Shown here: in pieces, positions 25,496 to 39,000 of the stretch
Numbering within the stretch: the first letter of the stretch is position 1
Layout: every line of letters begins with the position of its first letter
Origin: Branchinecta lynchi
Taxonomy: Eukaryota; Arthropoda; Branchiopoda; Anostraca; Branchinectidae
Assembly (NCBI GenBank): GCA_023053575.1
Contig: JAKZAP010000016.1
Span: 16,634,030 to 16,698,029 of the forward strand
Reading direction: 5' to 3'
DNA length: 64,000 nucleotides
The notes under the pieces: model-generated
Told to the model about the DNA's origin: nothing
Database searches by the model: none
Seen by the model: the letters and a program-made list of their open reading frames with translations, nothing else
Program-made: the position numbers and the translations under genes

Positions 25496-27024
25496 ACCAG
25501 ATCCTATGACTTTGGGAGAAGTTGGAGGGGGAAGTTAGAGATGTTGGGAATTGCTTAGAGTGGAGGGATTGGGATGAGACTTGGTGGGGTGGGAAAGCAA
25601 GCACATGTCCTAGATACATCACTGACATAACCTTCGATTCGGGCACTGTGGGGTCAGGGGTCCAGAATTCTGCTAATCCTGAGAATTCAGCACTTCCTGA
25701 TGTGCTAGGATAATGAAACTTGGCTGGCATATCAAGGACTCGAAAAAACTTACTGAAAAATAGTCGTTTGCATTACCATCGTGGAGGGAAAGGGAATCCG
25801 GAATCTAGTGACATTCGAAACCTTAGAACGGGTGATCGGATTTGAATGAAACTTGGCAAGTGGAAAGAGGTGTCGTCTCAGATGTTCCTTGTCAAGTCTG
25901 GACCAGATCCTATACTTGTGGGGGGAGTGGGGGGGGGGGGGCACCGGACTTCTGTCGAAACACTTAGCGTTGAAGGATCGGAATGGAGTTTGGTGTTATA
26001 AGAAAAAGCATAAGCCCTAGAAACGTTCTTGACAGAACCAGATCATATCGGGGCTCTTTGGGGGGGGGATGCCTAGTTCCGATCCTAGGGGGTTGAAGGC
26101 GGTGTTTTGTGACGTTTTCGTCTACTTTCTTGTATCAACTACTCGTAACAAATGCCATATGAGCTCGCAGCTCTTGTTCTGTTATAGAAGTGGGAAATTA
26201 AAAAGATTCATTCATTCATGCAAAGGTTAGATACGTGGCCTCGGTATTTGGAAGGTAGGGAAGCACCAGGAACCGATGGTATTCCGACGAACCTCTGGAA
26301 GTTTGCTCAGGTTTGGGTGTTAGTCGTTACTTTTTTCTTCAGTGATTAGCTTGGCCTACTGGCCTGAGCATTAGACAACATCAGAATGTGGCTATTCCGG
26401 TTCTTATCGAAGTATTACACATGGTAACACTATCAGGAAGTTGTTAATAGGATAGTTTGCTGAATGTTTAATTAGGACAATACATGAGAAGGAAAAAGCA
26501 CAAGTTGTTTACAGCATCCCTGGATCTACGAGAAGAATTCGATGAAGTCTCTAGCTTCGAGTTTAGTAGAGTTAAAACTCACACCAAATTTTTTGAGAGT
26601 TATCAAAAGAATGGATAAAATAGTTAAAGTAATAGTAAAGGTAGGGTCATTATATTAAAGTGCAGATTCTCTTTGCGAGCTCACATTCATTTCAGTTTGG
26701 CCCTGCTATTCTGGTAGAAACTACATGGAGTTCCGAATATTTGAATGATCTGCTAAACACTTTTGTTGAAAGCTGAATGCCATCCTTCAACATTGTTGTT
26801 AATTCTCTGAAGGCCTAATAATTCAAAGAACGTGATTTGTGTAGCCTGCTGAATGTTTTCCGTTTTCACTTTCTAAGAAGTGTTTCAATTTCCGAGTTTA
26901 TAGACTTAAAGTCTTCTATTTGTGTGGGCCGAAAAGGTGGGGGACACCATCACTTTTCAATGGGTCGGATTTTTACGAACACACTGTTACCTTTGTTTTC
27001 CCCAAAATCCTCACGGTAGCCAAC

Positions 27025-27072
<48 letters not shown>

Positions 27073-30000
27073 ACCACACAGACAACAACATCAGTTAGTT
27101 AAAATCACAAATGATGCTTAGAACTATCAGCACAGAATGAGCAGTCGAAGTTTCGCAATATTAGGAAACTCTGATTGCCTTGAATACTGTTTCTCTGTGC
27201 TTTGTACCTGTGAACTCTTTACAACAGAGTGTTTCACGACCTTTCGCAGTCCTTGTGAGTTTCGTCTGTGATATGACCGATAACACCATGACTCCAATCA
27301 AAAATATATCCCAAAAAGACAGAGGGTTAAATATCTGAGATTGGTTTAAAGATTAAATATAACGATTCTAAGATGGATTTAACCAAGCTCTTGTGGAGTG
27401 GACGCGTGGCAGTTATGCTTCGATCCCGAATACAATTCGTTTTTTTTTTTTTTTAATGTGACGAATTCTCCCAATAACGAATTCCTCTAGTAACCAATTG
27501 TCCTATGACGAGTTTTCCGTGTGACCAATCGTCATGCAACGGATTGTAATTGCGACAAATTGTCCGTGTGACGAATTGTTTGTGACCAATTGGCCCAGAA
27601 TCTTTGTATTACATTTTATTCTCTGAATTTTCATCTCTCCCAGGCCTAAGCAACTCATCGTATTTTTCATTACCATTCATGACACTTTCTGACCTTTTGC
27701 TGGTATACTATAAAAAATATAACCGTCTACCCTTACAGTGCGAACACACGACCAAGGTCTGGCGCTCCCGCTCTGGAATTCCTGACCGGATTTTCGCCTA
27801 TCGTTCCTGATCGTGTGTTCGCACTATTAGCCGAGAACTTTCAACCTAAATATACAAATACCTTCATTATTTAAAGCCCGTTATATACCCATACCCATTA
27901 AAATAAAATCTTTCATTATTTTTCTCACTTTACCGAAATTAATATTATAGATTTCTTAGTGTTTAATACTAACTTTTTTTCTGTCTAGATAATCCTGCAA
28001 AATACCAGGCAGCTTCCACACACCTTCTGCTCTGTCTTGCCTAGGAGAACTATGTCATCTGCGAACAATAAACAAAACAAATTAAAGGCTATCAGTTACA
28101 CTCATCGTCAATTATTTTCAATCGAATTTCTATACAAAGATCGAAAAGATACTCGAAAAGTTTAGAGAATTGCTCATGACCGCATGATGTCTCCGGATCG
28201 GACCGGTTGCCTGCGGGTCGGACAAAAAAGACATAGATCAGAGGGAAAAGCCTATAAAAACTATTATTTTCGTATTTTATAAGTAGTAAACTGAAAGACA
28301 AAAATGCTTCTCAGCCGGGATTTGAACCAAGGACTCTCTGCTTACAAGGCAGGCGCTCTACCATTTGAGCTACCGAAGGGCATGAACAGAGTTTGCAAAC
28401 CAGTAGAATAGTCTGGTAGCAGCCGGCCATAGGAACAGTGATCCCGCCCGAAAGCAAACTCATCTAACTAGTCCCTTGTGTAAAGTGCCATCTACGTATT
28501 ATTATTATTAAGTTACGGGGGTGGGTGGGGGGGTCAATCCTCTTACCCCCCCCCCTTCCGTATCCAGACATTTATTTCGGGGGGGGGGGGAGGGTGCCTG
28601 CGGGTCGACAAAAAAAATACAAGATGGATAAGAGGGAAAAGCGTATAAAATGATTAGTTTCGGGGGGAAGGGCTCCAACCCGCTAACCCTCCCCCCCCCC
28701 CCCAGGATACGCCTTGCACTTGGTACAGCATCAAATTTCATGCGTCATCTAGGACTAGGTGCGTGACTCGATCTCCAGGGACCTTTTTCGCGGACTCGGT
28801 CTCGTCTCGAACGATTTTTTTCGCGGACTCGGACTCGTCTTGACTCGTGAGCGTCACTTCGGTCTCGGTCTTGTCTCGGACTTGATCACAGCGGACTCGC
28901 AGCACCTCTGCCGCATGTTTTATTGTATTACATAGCCACCTTCTTTTCATGCAAGTTTTTATTCAATTGTGTATATCTTAAATGAAATCGAACTTAAAAT
29001 CAGGCTCACTGTGACAAAATGTCCGTGTGTCAAATTGTCCTAATGACGAATTGTCCGTATGGCAAATTTTCATTGTGACGAACTTTACTTGTGAAAATTG
29101 TCATGTGACGAAATGTCTGCGACGAGTTGTCCTGTGACAGATGGTCCTGTGATGAGTTCGCCGGATATCTCTCAGAATACAATATCACAACGCGGCACCT
29201 TGATTCACAGAAGACGAGTATGTGGCTAATCAGTTTTGTTTTGAGACAGAAGTTACTGAATCCCCGGTCGTGAATTAAAGAAAGGACGTCAGTAGTGGAT
29301 CTTTTTAGGCGGCTCAATAGAGATAAATACAACTGTTATGGGGTTTGGTGAAACTGGAAATATAGAAGACCCGATTGTTTGGATGCGAAGTGCAGTAAAA
29401 ATTTTCCTTTGGGATCCTATAAGAAACCTTTGGTTTTGTTTCCTTGGGTTATCTTATGTTGAATCGTTGGTTAAAAAATAAATGAATGGTTGCTCTGATA
29501 AACAAAATTGAACGCTTTCGAATACTTACTAAAATCACTGACTCCCCAGCCAACGACAAAAGTTGGGAGGCTTGTGAGATTCCTTGGCCGCCACTTCCAA
29601 TCAGCTAAGCAGACAGGCCTGATCCGGTCTGGAAAAGAACGAGAGGGTCGAATTGCAGTTCCACTGGTAGTCACAGCACAAGAACCCAACTTGCATGTAT
29701 ATCTACAAAAAACTGCGTGGCCTATCTACTAAGATACTTCTATTGTAAGCACCGTAGAAAATTGTGTTCTCATCCATTTTGACGTGACCTACCTTTACAC
29801 CAAATTACTAAAACCATCCTTCTCAACTATATAGTGCTTTCAAACCTAAGATCTTCAATTTTTAGTCCATTTAAAAAATCGAAATTCATAAATATTCTGT
29901 ATAGTTTGAACTTTTTTGTAGCCTAGTTTCAGAGATGGGCGAATCCGAATCCGGATTTGGATTCGAATCCAGGATTCGTCCTCTAGGCCGGATTCGAATC

Positions 30001-33000
30001 CGGATCGAATCTTCTGCTTGTCAGGCCGGATTCAGATTCGGACTCGGATTCCAAATCCTGAATTTTACGAATCCACTCAAATTCCTCGACTTCATCCTTC
30101 CAGTTTCCGATTTCCCAGTTTTTACACAGTTTGTCTAGGCAATCCAACTTTTTGGTCTCCACCTCCAGCTATCCTCAGTAGATATTACCTTATATATCAG
30201 TGCCTTTTGTCACCACTGATTTTTAAACCATAACCTATGTACATGATTAGATTTTTGTTAAGGTCAGAATCGAATCCGGATTTGCTTCCGGATTCGAATC
30301 CTCAGCGTGAAATGGTGGATTCAGATTCGGAATTGGATTCGTACCCAGCCCGGGATTCGGATTCGCATCCTTTCATGATAAGATTCACCCATCTCTGGCT
30401 AGTTCACTTAAAATAATATTTTAAGAAAAAGAGTTTTTCAGGGTTATTTCTGAGTTAGAGGTTACAAATAAACTTCTGCAGATTACTGACTACCAATCAG
30501 AATATTCCGGTTTCCTTTAGGATACTAAATTTTTCTAGACGAAAGCAATTTCGAACATTAGAACTGGGCAAGATACTTTTGTATCTGTGTTCAAGGAAGA
30601 TCAATGACCAAAGAAAGAAGTCCCATTTCTGCAAATAAATATTTTTAGTAATCGTATGTGATTTTGACATTGACGGATTTTCACTTAGTAACAACTAAGC
30701 CTGGTACTAAGAAAAGAGTTCGCAGTTCCGTCAAGGGAACCTAACACCCGTTTCCAAGGTCTCTTGCAGCATCGATTAAAGAAAAAATGAGAAGATCTAA
30801 TTGTCCTAAGCAGATCATGTCAACAGCGGATCAAAGCGCAAGGGTTGAAACAGATTTTGTCCCAAGAACAAAACGTATAAGACATTTCAGTTAAAGGAGT
30901 TTCAAATAAAACCGCTCGAAAATTACTGACAGCTTATTTGCTAAAGCGCGTCAATGGAGCTTATGCCCGTATAATTTCCAGAAAGGTATGCTATACAACC
31001 GGAAGATCCTTGCGTGCTCCTACAATGCCACTGTTCTCTCCCATGTTTTATATCTTTCTCTTTTCTGGAACAGCTTCAGTAACATTCAAACGTTTGGTAT
31101 TTGCTGTGCCTCCCCACCTGGATAAGAAAGAGCTGTCTCATTGAAAAGTTTCATATAGCTCGTCCGTCTTGCGTTTGTCTTAAGATCCATCAAGAGAATA
31201 AACCAAGTTGTAATCACCCATGGAGTTTCCTTATGTTTCGATTTGATGAATTTTAATTATTAGAAGGGTGTTATCTGTTGTTTCTTTTTTCTTTTTTTAA
31301 CTTTTCTGCCATACTCCGGCTGCACCTGGACGGGTCATAAATAAATTTAATTAGTGTTAGCGTTTTTCATTAGTGTTAGTGTTAGTGTTTCTTCTTTCTA
31401 ATTATTTTGTTTGTTACTCCATCTTTAGGGCTCTTCGCCCTACTTTTGTTGAGATGGGTTATAAATAAATTGAATTGAATTGAATTAATATAAGGTAATT
31501 CAGAAGTACTACTAAACAATTTAAAAATTTACCTTTGAAACACACTCCTCGAGAAAGAAAAAGAATGGCAATATCGTTGTCTTGGGTTGAAGTCGAGTAA
31601 TCTTCATGAAGCACCATTCTTTCAACTTTAATGTCAGTGGTCTTGCCATCTCGAGTGCTGAGCGTATTGTGTTCTCCCAGGCGAACAAACAAACTATTTC
31701 AGGAGTAAATAGATTAATTAGTCAATGCATTGATTACTCGTATAAGAAATGGCACAAAAAATGCCCATTTTTGAGTAGTGAAAAAAAAGGCAAAAAGGGG
31801 AAAAGAAGAAAAAATAAACCAGATTAAACTAAACAAGCCTTAAAAAAGAACAATTATACATCGCATGTATCCGGCCCGAAGAAGAAAGAAACTCGGCTCG
31901 GTGCTGATTAACAGCAACAAAGATGGTCAACAACATCGGATTGATCGACCTTTACAAGAAGATAATAATGGGGTAATCACCCAACACGGGTTACAACGAT
32001 TTCTTGCAAAGCAAGAACCCAGGCTGTATCCACTAGCGCTACTATACTATTTGGAAACTGCTTCCCTTATAGAAGTTGCTGAAGGATTCCCAAGCCAGAT
32101 CCAGCATTCTAGTTCCAAGACAAGATATTTTAATGATATTCTAATTTGCTCCTAACTCTTTCTCAGGCTGAAGGAAAGAAAGCCAAGGTATGACAAATTG
32201 TGATTATAGTGCAAAAAAGTGCATAGTGCAAAAAAGAGTCATGTTTTTCTACTCTTTTAATTGCACTCGGCACAGGAAAGTGATCTGTTGAATATCCATA
32301 TGTCATTTGCAGAGGTAAACACTGCATTCCTTAAAAATTTCAGCTAATTTGTGTCGGGATCAGAGGGCTACGAAATAACGAGAGACGTGTTTTAGTGCCA
32401 CCGTGATTTTTCCCCAAGGGGTATTTTTCGCCCTACTGGCAACGTAACATGTAAAGAAGGGCAAAAACAGATTACAGATAAGTGGTGGGATTAGCGAATG
32501 AATCTCAGAAGGATTTTGCGCCACTCCTCGCTACTACTTATAAAGGATTAACTCAGGAAAAGTTATTAAAGAAAAAGTGCTTTTTTGATATTATCTCACT
32601 CTGTCTTTTCTTCTAACCGATGAGGATGGAAAATAATATAACTACGAGCTGCAACGAACATACGATGTATATCGCTAACCGATTTTTGTGTCACTACAGC
32701 TCCAAAATAAGCACTATATCTTCACCAAGGGTTTTGCAGAGCTAGAGCGGTTTTGCGAGCTACGGGGACGAAGAACAAGGCTAAAGGTTTCGATGGGACC
32801 CCGAATGTAATATTTGATTAAGACAGTTGGGTCTTGTCTTCGTCAGACATTTTTTACTATTACGATTTATAAACAGATTAAGGCCAAATAATCGTCTGAG
32901 AAAACCAAGTTCAGATATGGACTCAGCATGTGTGTTTACCCTATACGTCATATCTATTTTGACGAAAAGGATCGAAACTTCTTGCCTTACTTCTGCCAAA

Positions 33001-36000
33001 TTTCCGGTTTCGGACGAATTCCGGAACTACCAGTCCAGCAAAAGAAGAAAGCTCAAAAACAAACTCAGCGCATCTTCTTGCCCCGATACTGAACATCTAA
33101 TCAACTACAAACAAAACTTCAACCTATAAAAAGTTTTCTGGTTTCAGACGGCTTTGCGGGCGAACTATATCAAAATTTAGACTATCAAAATTTATGTGTT
33201 ACATGTTGTGTCTTCTTGTCTTTTTTTTCTTTCTTTTCTTGTCTTTTCTTTCATACTCCATTTGTGACTTGTGTCTTAAAAATGGGAAATACATTTCATT
33301 CATTCATTCATATGTGCAGGTAAAAAACGATTGCCATATACGGATTCAGCATCTCTGCTTACCCATAAATCTGACATCTAATCAACTACACATAAAACTT
33401 TTGTTTCAGCAAATTGCAAATTGCCGGATTCCTAACCCCAAATTCAAATAAAAGTTTTTCTTTTCACAAACTTTCCGGTTTTGGTTGGATTCCAGGCAAA
33501 CTACTCGTATGGCAAAAAAACGGTTTTCATGTACGTGTTCAGCATGCTTTCTTGCCCCTTAATCGACTATCTCATTAGCTTTTTAAAATTGTTATGTTTG
33601 CCCATTAATTTGGAACCCCTCCCCACCCTTGAATGTAGAGCTACAGAGCCCATCTACGAACTCATCCTTTCACTTGACGCAAAGAATCCTCATACCAAGC
33701 TTCATCAAAATATCTCATTCCCTTCGAGAGTTATCGTGCTCACAGACGGAAGAACAGATGGACAACTTTCGCGATGCCATAGGTCCACTTACGTTTGGGA
33801 TCCCAAAAAGTAGTGTTATCTCCGCTATAGAGGTTCAGACGGCAATACATGCTCGAAATCGTCGTAAAGTTTACAGAGACGTCGAAGAGCGCTTTCGCAA
33901 AGTGAAATCAGCATACCAAAGTGGGTCAACATCTAGAGTAACCTTTTCCGGGGCAATGTCTCATCTAGTACACTTGAACTAAACTCTTTGCAAGTTTTAA
34001 CAATGTTTTGCCAGTTTTCGTGTTTTTATGGCACTTGCAGCCTCTGGCTCAAGTGCCATATACCGATCACAATTCCGTCTGTCGGTCTGTCGATCGGTCC
34101 GAGTTTTTTGTCACACTTTTTCAAGATAGGCTACTTCCAGATGTGCTAGGACAATGAAATTTGGCAGGCATATCACGAACCCAACAAAATTATCCTTGAA
34201 ATAATCAGTTTCCCGATCCGACCATATGCGGGGGAGTGGAGGGCGGCGGAAACTTGAATATTGAGGTCAGTTTGTCACACTATTTCGAGTTAGGGTACTT
34301 CCAGATGTGCTAGGACCATGAAACTTGGCAGGCGTATCATGGACCCGACCAAACAAACTTACAAATTATCAGTTTTCCGGTCCGACGATCTCGGGGGGAG
34401 AAGAGGGTGGGAGAATCTGCGAAATTGAGTAGTGGGTAACTTTCGAACGGGTGATCGGATTGGAATGAAAGTTAATAACTGACTAGATTGTATATATCTG
34501 ATGTCCCGTTTAAACTCTTGACCGGGTTCAATAGCTAGGGGGAGTTGAAGGGGGTAGACCGGAGGGGTAGACCATTCTAACCGTCAAGAAACGGTTTTAA
34601 TGGAGGGGTTGGAGGGAAACTTTCTTGGAAAAACAAGCATCTGATCTAAATAAATCGTTTAGACAACTGTACTGGTTCCGGACACTTAGGGGGGGGGGGG
34701 AGAGAGGGTTTCCCGGAATTCCCGTGATGGTGGTTTTGGTGATTTTCACGACGAAACTTGGAAGGTATATCAGGGAACCCATCAAACTGACGAAAAATAA
34801 GAATTTCGTCGATCTGATAATCGTGGGGGGGGGGGGAGAGTGGAGAGAGGGGATTCCGGAAAACTGAGTCATGCGTAACTTTGGGACGGGTGATCGGATT
34901 CGAGTGAAATGTATTAACTGAACAGAGGACATTTCTTTGGTGGTATACGTGACCCGCTTAGACTAGGGAGAGATCGGTATGGAAATTTGTGGGAAAATCA
35001 AACAGATGCTCTGGATAAATCATTTACAGAACCGGATTAGTCCGGACACTGTGGAGGGGAGCTGGGGGGGGGCGGAAATCTGAACAGTTAGAATGGAGGG
35101 ATCGGAGTGAAACTTGCTGGGAAGAACAAACATCTGCTCCTGGTAAATCTTTTATAAAATTGGACTAGATCCGGACATTTTTTTTTTTGGGAGGGAGGGG
35201 GAGGTGGAGGGTGTTACCCGGAATTCCGTTTTTTGGGGGATTTTCACGATGAGCCTTGGCAGGCATATTAGGGAGCCGGTCAAAGTGACATGGAAATAAA
35301 AAAAAATCCTCGATATAATAATCTTGGGGGAAGTGGAGAGAGGGGAATCCGGAATATTGAGTCATGCGTAACTTCGGAACGGGTGATCGGATTCGAAAGA
35401 AATAGGCTAGGACGATGAAATTCACTAGAATATTAGAGATTCAACAAGATTTACTTAGAAATCGCTACTTATCAAATCGGATTATTCCTTAAAGTCAAAA
35501 CTCTTCGGTCCTGTTGCCAACAACAAACAAACATCTGAACTGCAAGCTGACCTTGATGCTCTTTCCAACTGGTCATCTCTGTGGCTTTTGGAGTTCAATG
35601 CTGCGAAGTGTAAAGTACTTCACCTTGGACCTAAGAACCCTCAACATACGTACACCATGTCGAATGGATCCAAAAACCACATTGACCTAGAAAGTGTGGA
35701 GGAGGAAAGGGACCTGGGTGTCACAATTGACAACCAGTTTAAATTTCATCCCCACACTCGCCACCAAGTTGCTAAAGGAAACAGAGCACTTGGACTTGTC
35801 AAAAGGACCATCACCTCTAGGAAGCCTGTGATCATTAAGAAGCTTTATACTGCGCTTGTGAGACCCCACCTTGAGTACGGCATGATTGTTGCATCACCCC
35901 ACCACAAAATGGATGCCAAAGCCCTAGAGGGAGTGCAAAGAAGAGCCACTAAGATGTCACCACAATTAAAAGCCCTAGAATACCACGAACGGTTGAGGGT

Positions 36001-39000
36001 ACTGAAGCTTCCCAGCCTCTCGTATCGACGTAAACGCGGCGACGTCCTGATGGTAAAAAAGCTGTTAGACTCCGACATTATTCCTGGGGTATTCGAGAGC
36101 TCCCAATCAAAGTCGACGAGAGGCCATTCCAAGAAGCTCCAACTGACCAGCTGTAAACGACGCGAGCGGCACAGTTTTTTCTCTGTACGGAGTGTTCCAC
36201 TCTGGAACAGCCTTTCCGAAAAAACTATCAACGCTGCTACCCTGGATGGCTTCAAGAAAGGCGTGGACGAGGACTGGCGAAATGCTGAATGTCGGCTGCA
36301 CTGGGATTCCAGTGAGCCGATGTGACAACAAGATTTATCAACCAATCAATGCCGGCTACACTGGAGTGCCAGTGAGCCGATGTTACAACAACGATCTGAC
36401 AATCAAGCCGCCAACCAGCGAGAGACTCTACAGGAGGCTAACACCACCTTATCTCGCTGGAAGTGCGATTTAAGGTAATTTAAGGTAAAATACCGATCTT
36501 GACCGCAAAGTAAGAAAAATACTTTTAAGCAAAACTTGCATTTTCACGATCTCCATTAGCCCATTATCATTTTTGCCTCAAGGATTTTGCTTACAAATGA
36601 AGTTCTAGCTCCCTTAGAGTGAGCATCATAACTGCAAAGTCGAAACTTACTTTTGATCAAACAATACATCTTAACCCATGCAAGTGCCATATGAGGTTAC
36701 AGCTCTTGTTCGTTTCAGCTTCCACTAAGAAGTCTTCCAACAACTTTACCCAGAACAAGTTGAACTAAGTGCCGCAGAACTAAGTGCAAATTTTATAAAT
36801 TTGTAATTTTTCCGAAAAATTTGCGCCCGACAAATGTTTGCAGAATTTGATTTCTCACTATAAAAAGAATCTGATATGCCGACAAGAATAGGAACGCTAG
36901 ACAGAAGCATTCAGAATTCAATTTCTCCCGTGTTTTGCCCGACAAAGCTGTAAAGCTGTTTATTTCTTACGTGTAAATAGAAGCCGATCTGCTGACGAAA
37001 CTTAAACTTTCGAGATGCACCCGGTAAACGCGTACAGAATTTTCTACGTTTAAAAAGAACCCGATGTGTCGACAAGAATGCCGACGCTCGACAAAACCAT
37101 ACGGCATTTGATTTCTTCTATTTCTTGCCCGACTAGACCGTACAAAACTTGATTGTAAAAACAAAACGTTTGGCCAACGAGTCTTGAAGCCGATGAAGTT
37201 TGCAGAATTTAATTGTTACGTATAAATCGATGTGCCGACGAGTCAATCGACGCCCCACAAAACCATAAAAATTTGTATTTCTTCTGTATTCCTTATGCAT
37301 AAAAAGAACTCGATCTCCAACGAGAATACCGAGACCCGATAAAAGCATTCAGAATACGATTTCTTCTGTGTTTCGCCGGACAAATGTTTGTACGATTTTA
37401 TTTCTTGCCTATCAAAAGAACCCGATCTGCCGAAGAGTCGACCGCCCGACAAAAGCATAACACTTTTTATTTCTTCTGTATTCCCAATGTCTAAACAGAA
37501 CCCGATGTGCCGACGAAAATAACGAGGCCCGACAAAAGCATGCAGAATTCTATTTCTTCTGTGTTTGCCCGACAAATGTTTGAAGGATTTTATTTTTTGC
37601 GTATAAAAAGAACCCGATGTGCCGACGAGTCGACCGACACACGAAAAAAACATACTGAGTTTTATTTTGTCTGTGTTTGCCGCCGCTCAGCGCCGACAAA
37701 CAAGTGAACTTTCGCCGCGCTTCGCCCGATGAAAGCACTTTCTCAAGACCTTAGGGGGGCTCCCCCCCCATAGTGACGACCCTGTGCGTTAGTTCTTCCT
37801 TGAGAGTAACCTTGAGATTACCAGTATCCCCCCTCCAGCTCCCCTTCTGAGACACGTAATCTTACCAAATATTGTGTTGAGTCTGGATCCGCACTCCCCC
37901 CGGATGATCGGATCAGGGAATCGACTATTTCCAAGTCCATTTGGTACTTTCCTTTATATGCCTGCCATATTTCATCGTCCTAGCGTACCCTACCTCACGG
38001 TCTTGGCATCGTCAGATCGAAAAAAGTGATCGGTACATGGCAGTTGAGCCGAAGACTGCAAGTGAGACACCAAGCATGGTGATTGATCAGCACAGGACTC
38101 CTGTATAACTGATGTGCTGATGTATGCCGTATAAGTTATCATCACTCATCGAATCTATCGGTTTGATTTTTGAATACTGGCAATGGCCCTTAAGAACCGT
38201 TACTGTAAGGCCTAGGTCTGGCTTTACCGTTCGCAGACCAATCTAGTTTTTGCAATATTTCGAGACGCACTTATTGAATTTGCGCTTTCTTCTCGTATGG
38301 AAATAATATAAGCCGGAAGATATTGTAAACAATTTGTTTCTAATAAGTTTATGAAACTTAATTTTCAGTTGTGAACAATTGGAAACCATTGTTTAGAATT
38401 GTTTTTTTTTTCATTTTTTTTCCCATCATGATACGAACAGCATTTTAACACACCCCTTTCATACCTGGATTTTTGTCCTTCGTGATAAAATTATGATTTT
38501 GCTATTTGCCACAAAGTTTATGCCACGAATGATTATGGCCCAGAAATGTTTGAAAATTATCCCAGTCAATTTCAGCAACTGCTTCTTAGAAAATCAGAGC
38601 TCTGTCAAATGACAAATTTGGGTAAAATGTTTGCCTCTAGATTACCGGTATTCCCTCTCCAGCTTACCGGTATTCCCTCTCCAGCCCAGGAAGGTGGCAA
38701 GCCATTTACCGACTGGTTGGTCATTTTTACCGACTATTCTTCGCAGAAAAACCGACTGTTTTTAAGAAAAACGACTGATTTAAATGTCTTAAATTTAAAT
38801 GCCTGATTACAAGGCTGCATGTAATAAATTCATTCATTCATTCATTTTCAGAAAAATAGACTTCTGAGAAAAAAATATCGACTGTTTTTAAGAAAAATCT
38901 CTGCGCTTCGCGCCAACTCGGTTATTTTTTACCGACTGGCTAAGAACATTGGGGGGGGGGGGCATTCCCCCCATACGTGACGCCCCTGATGATGGTAGCA

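Noticed and set aside
28309..28380. Functional tRNA-Thr gene
   Set aside because: The acceptor stem pairs in only part of its length and the T stem has a mismatch, so a pseudogene or SINE head is more likely.
29629..29689. Upstream extension of the GWG exon ([13 protein letters not shown])
   Set aside because: It would put the junction with CFK out of phase. The TTTTCCAG acceptor at 29629-29630 gives an in-phase, family-like [11 protein letters not shown].
36192..36473. Alternate-frame ORF over the end of the LINE at 35.5-36.5 kb
   Set aside because: It overlaps the recognised RT C-terminal frame and a local duplication, with no independent support.
38650..38997. Target duplication for the family E element ending at 38988
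   Set aside because: The right flank ATGATGGT has no partner at any plausible left end.
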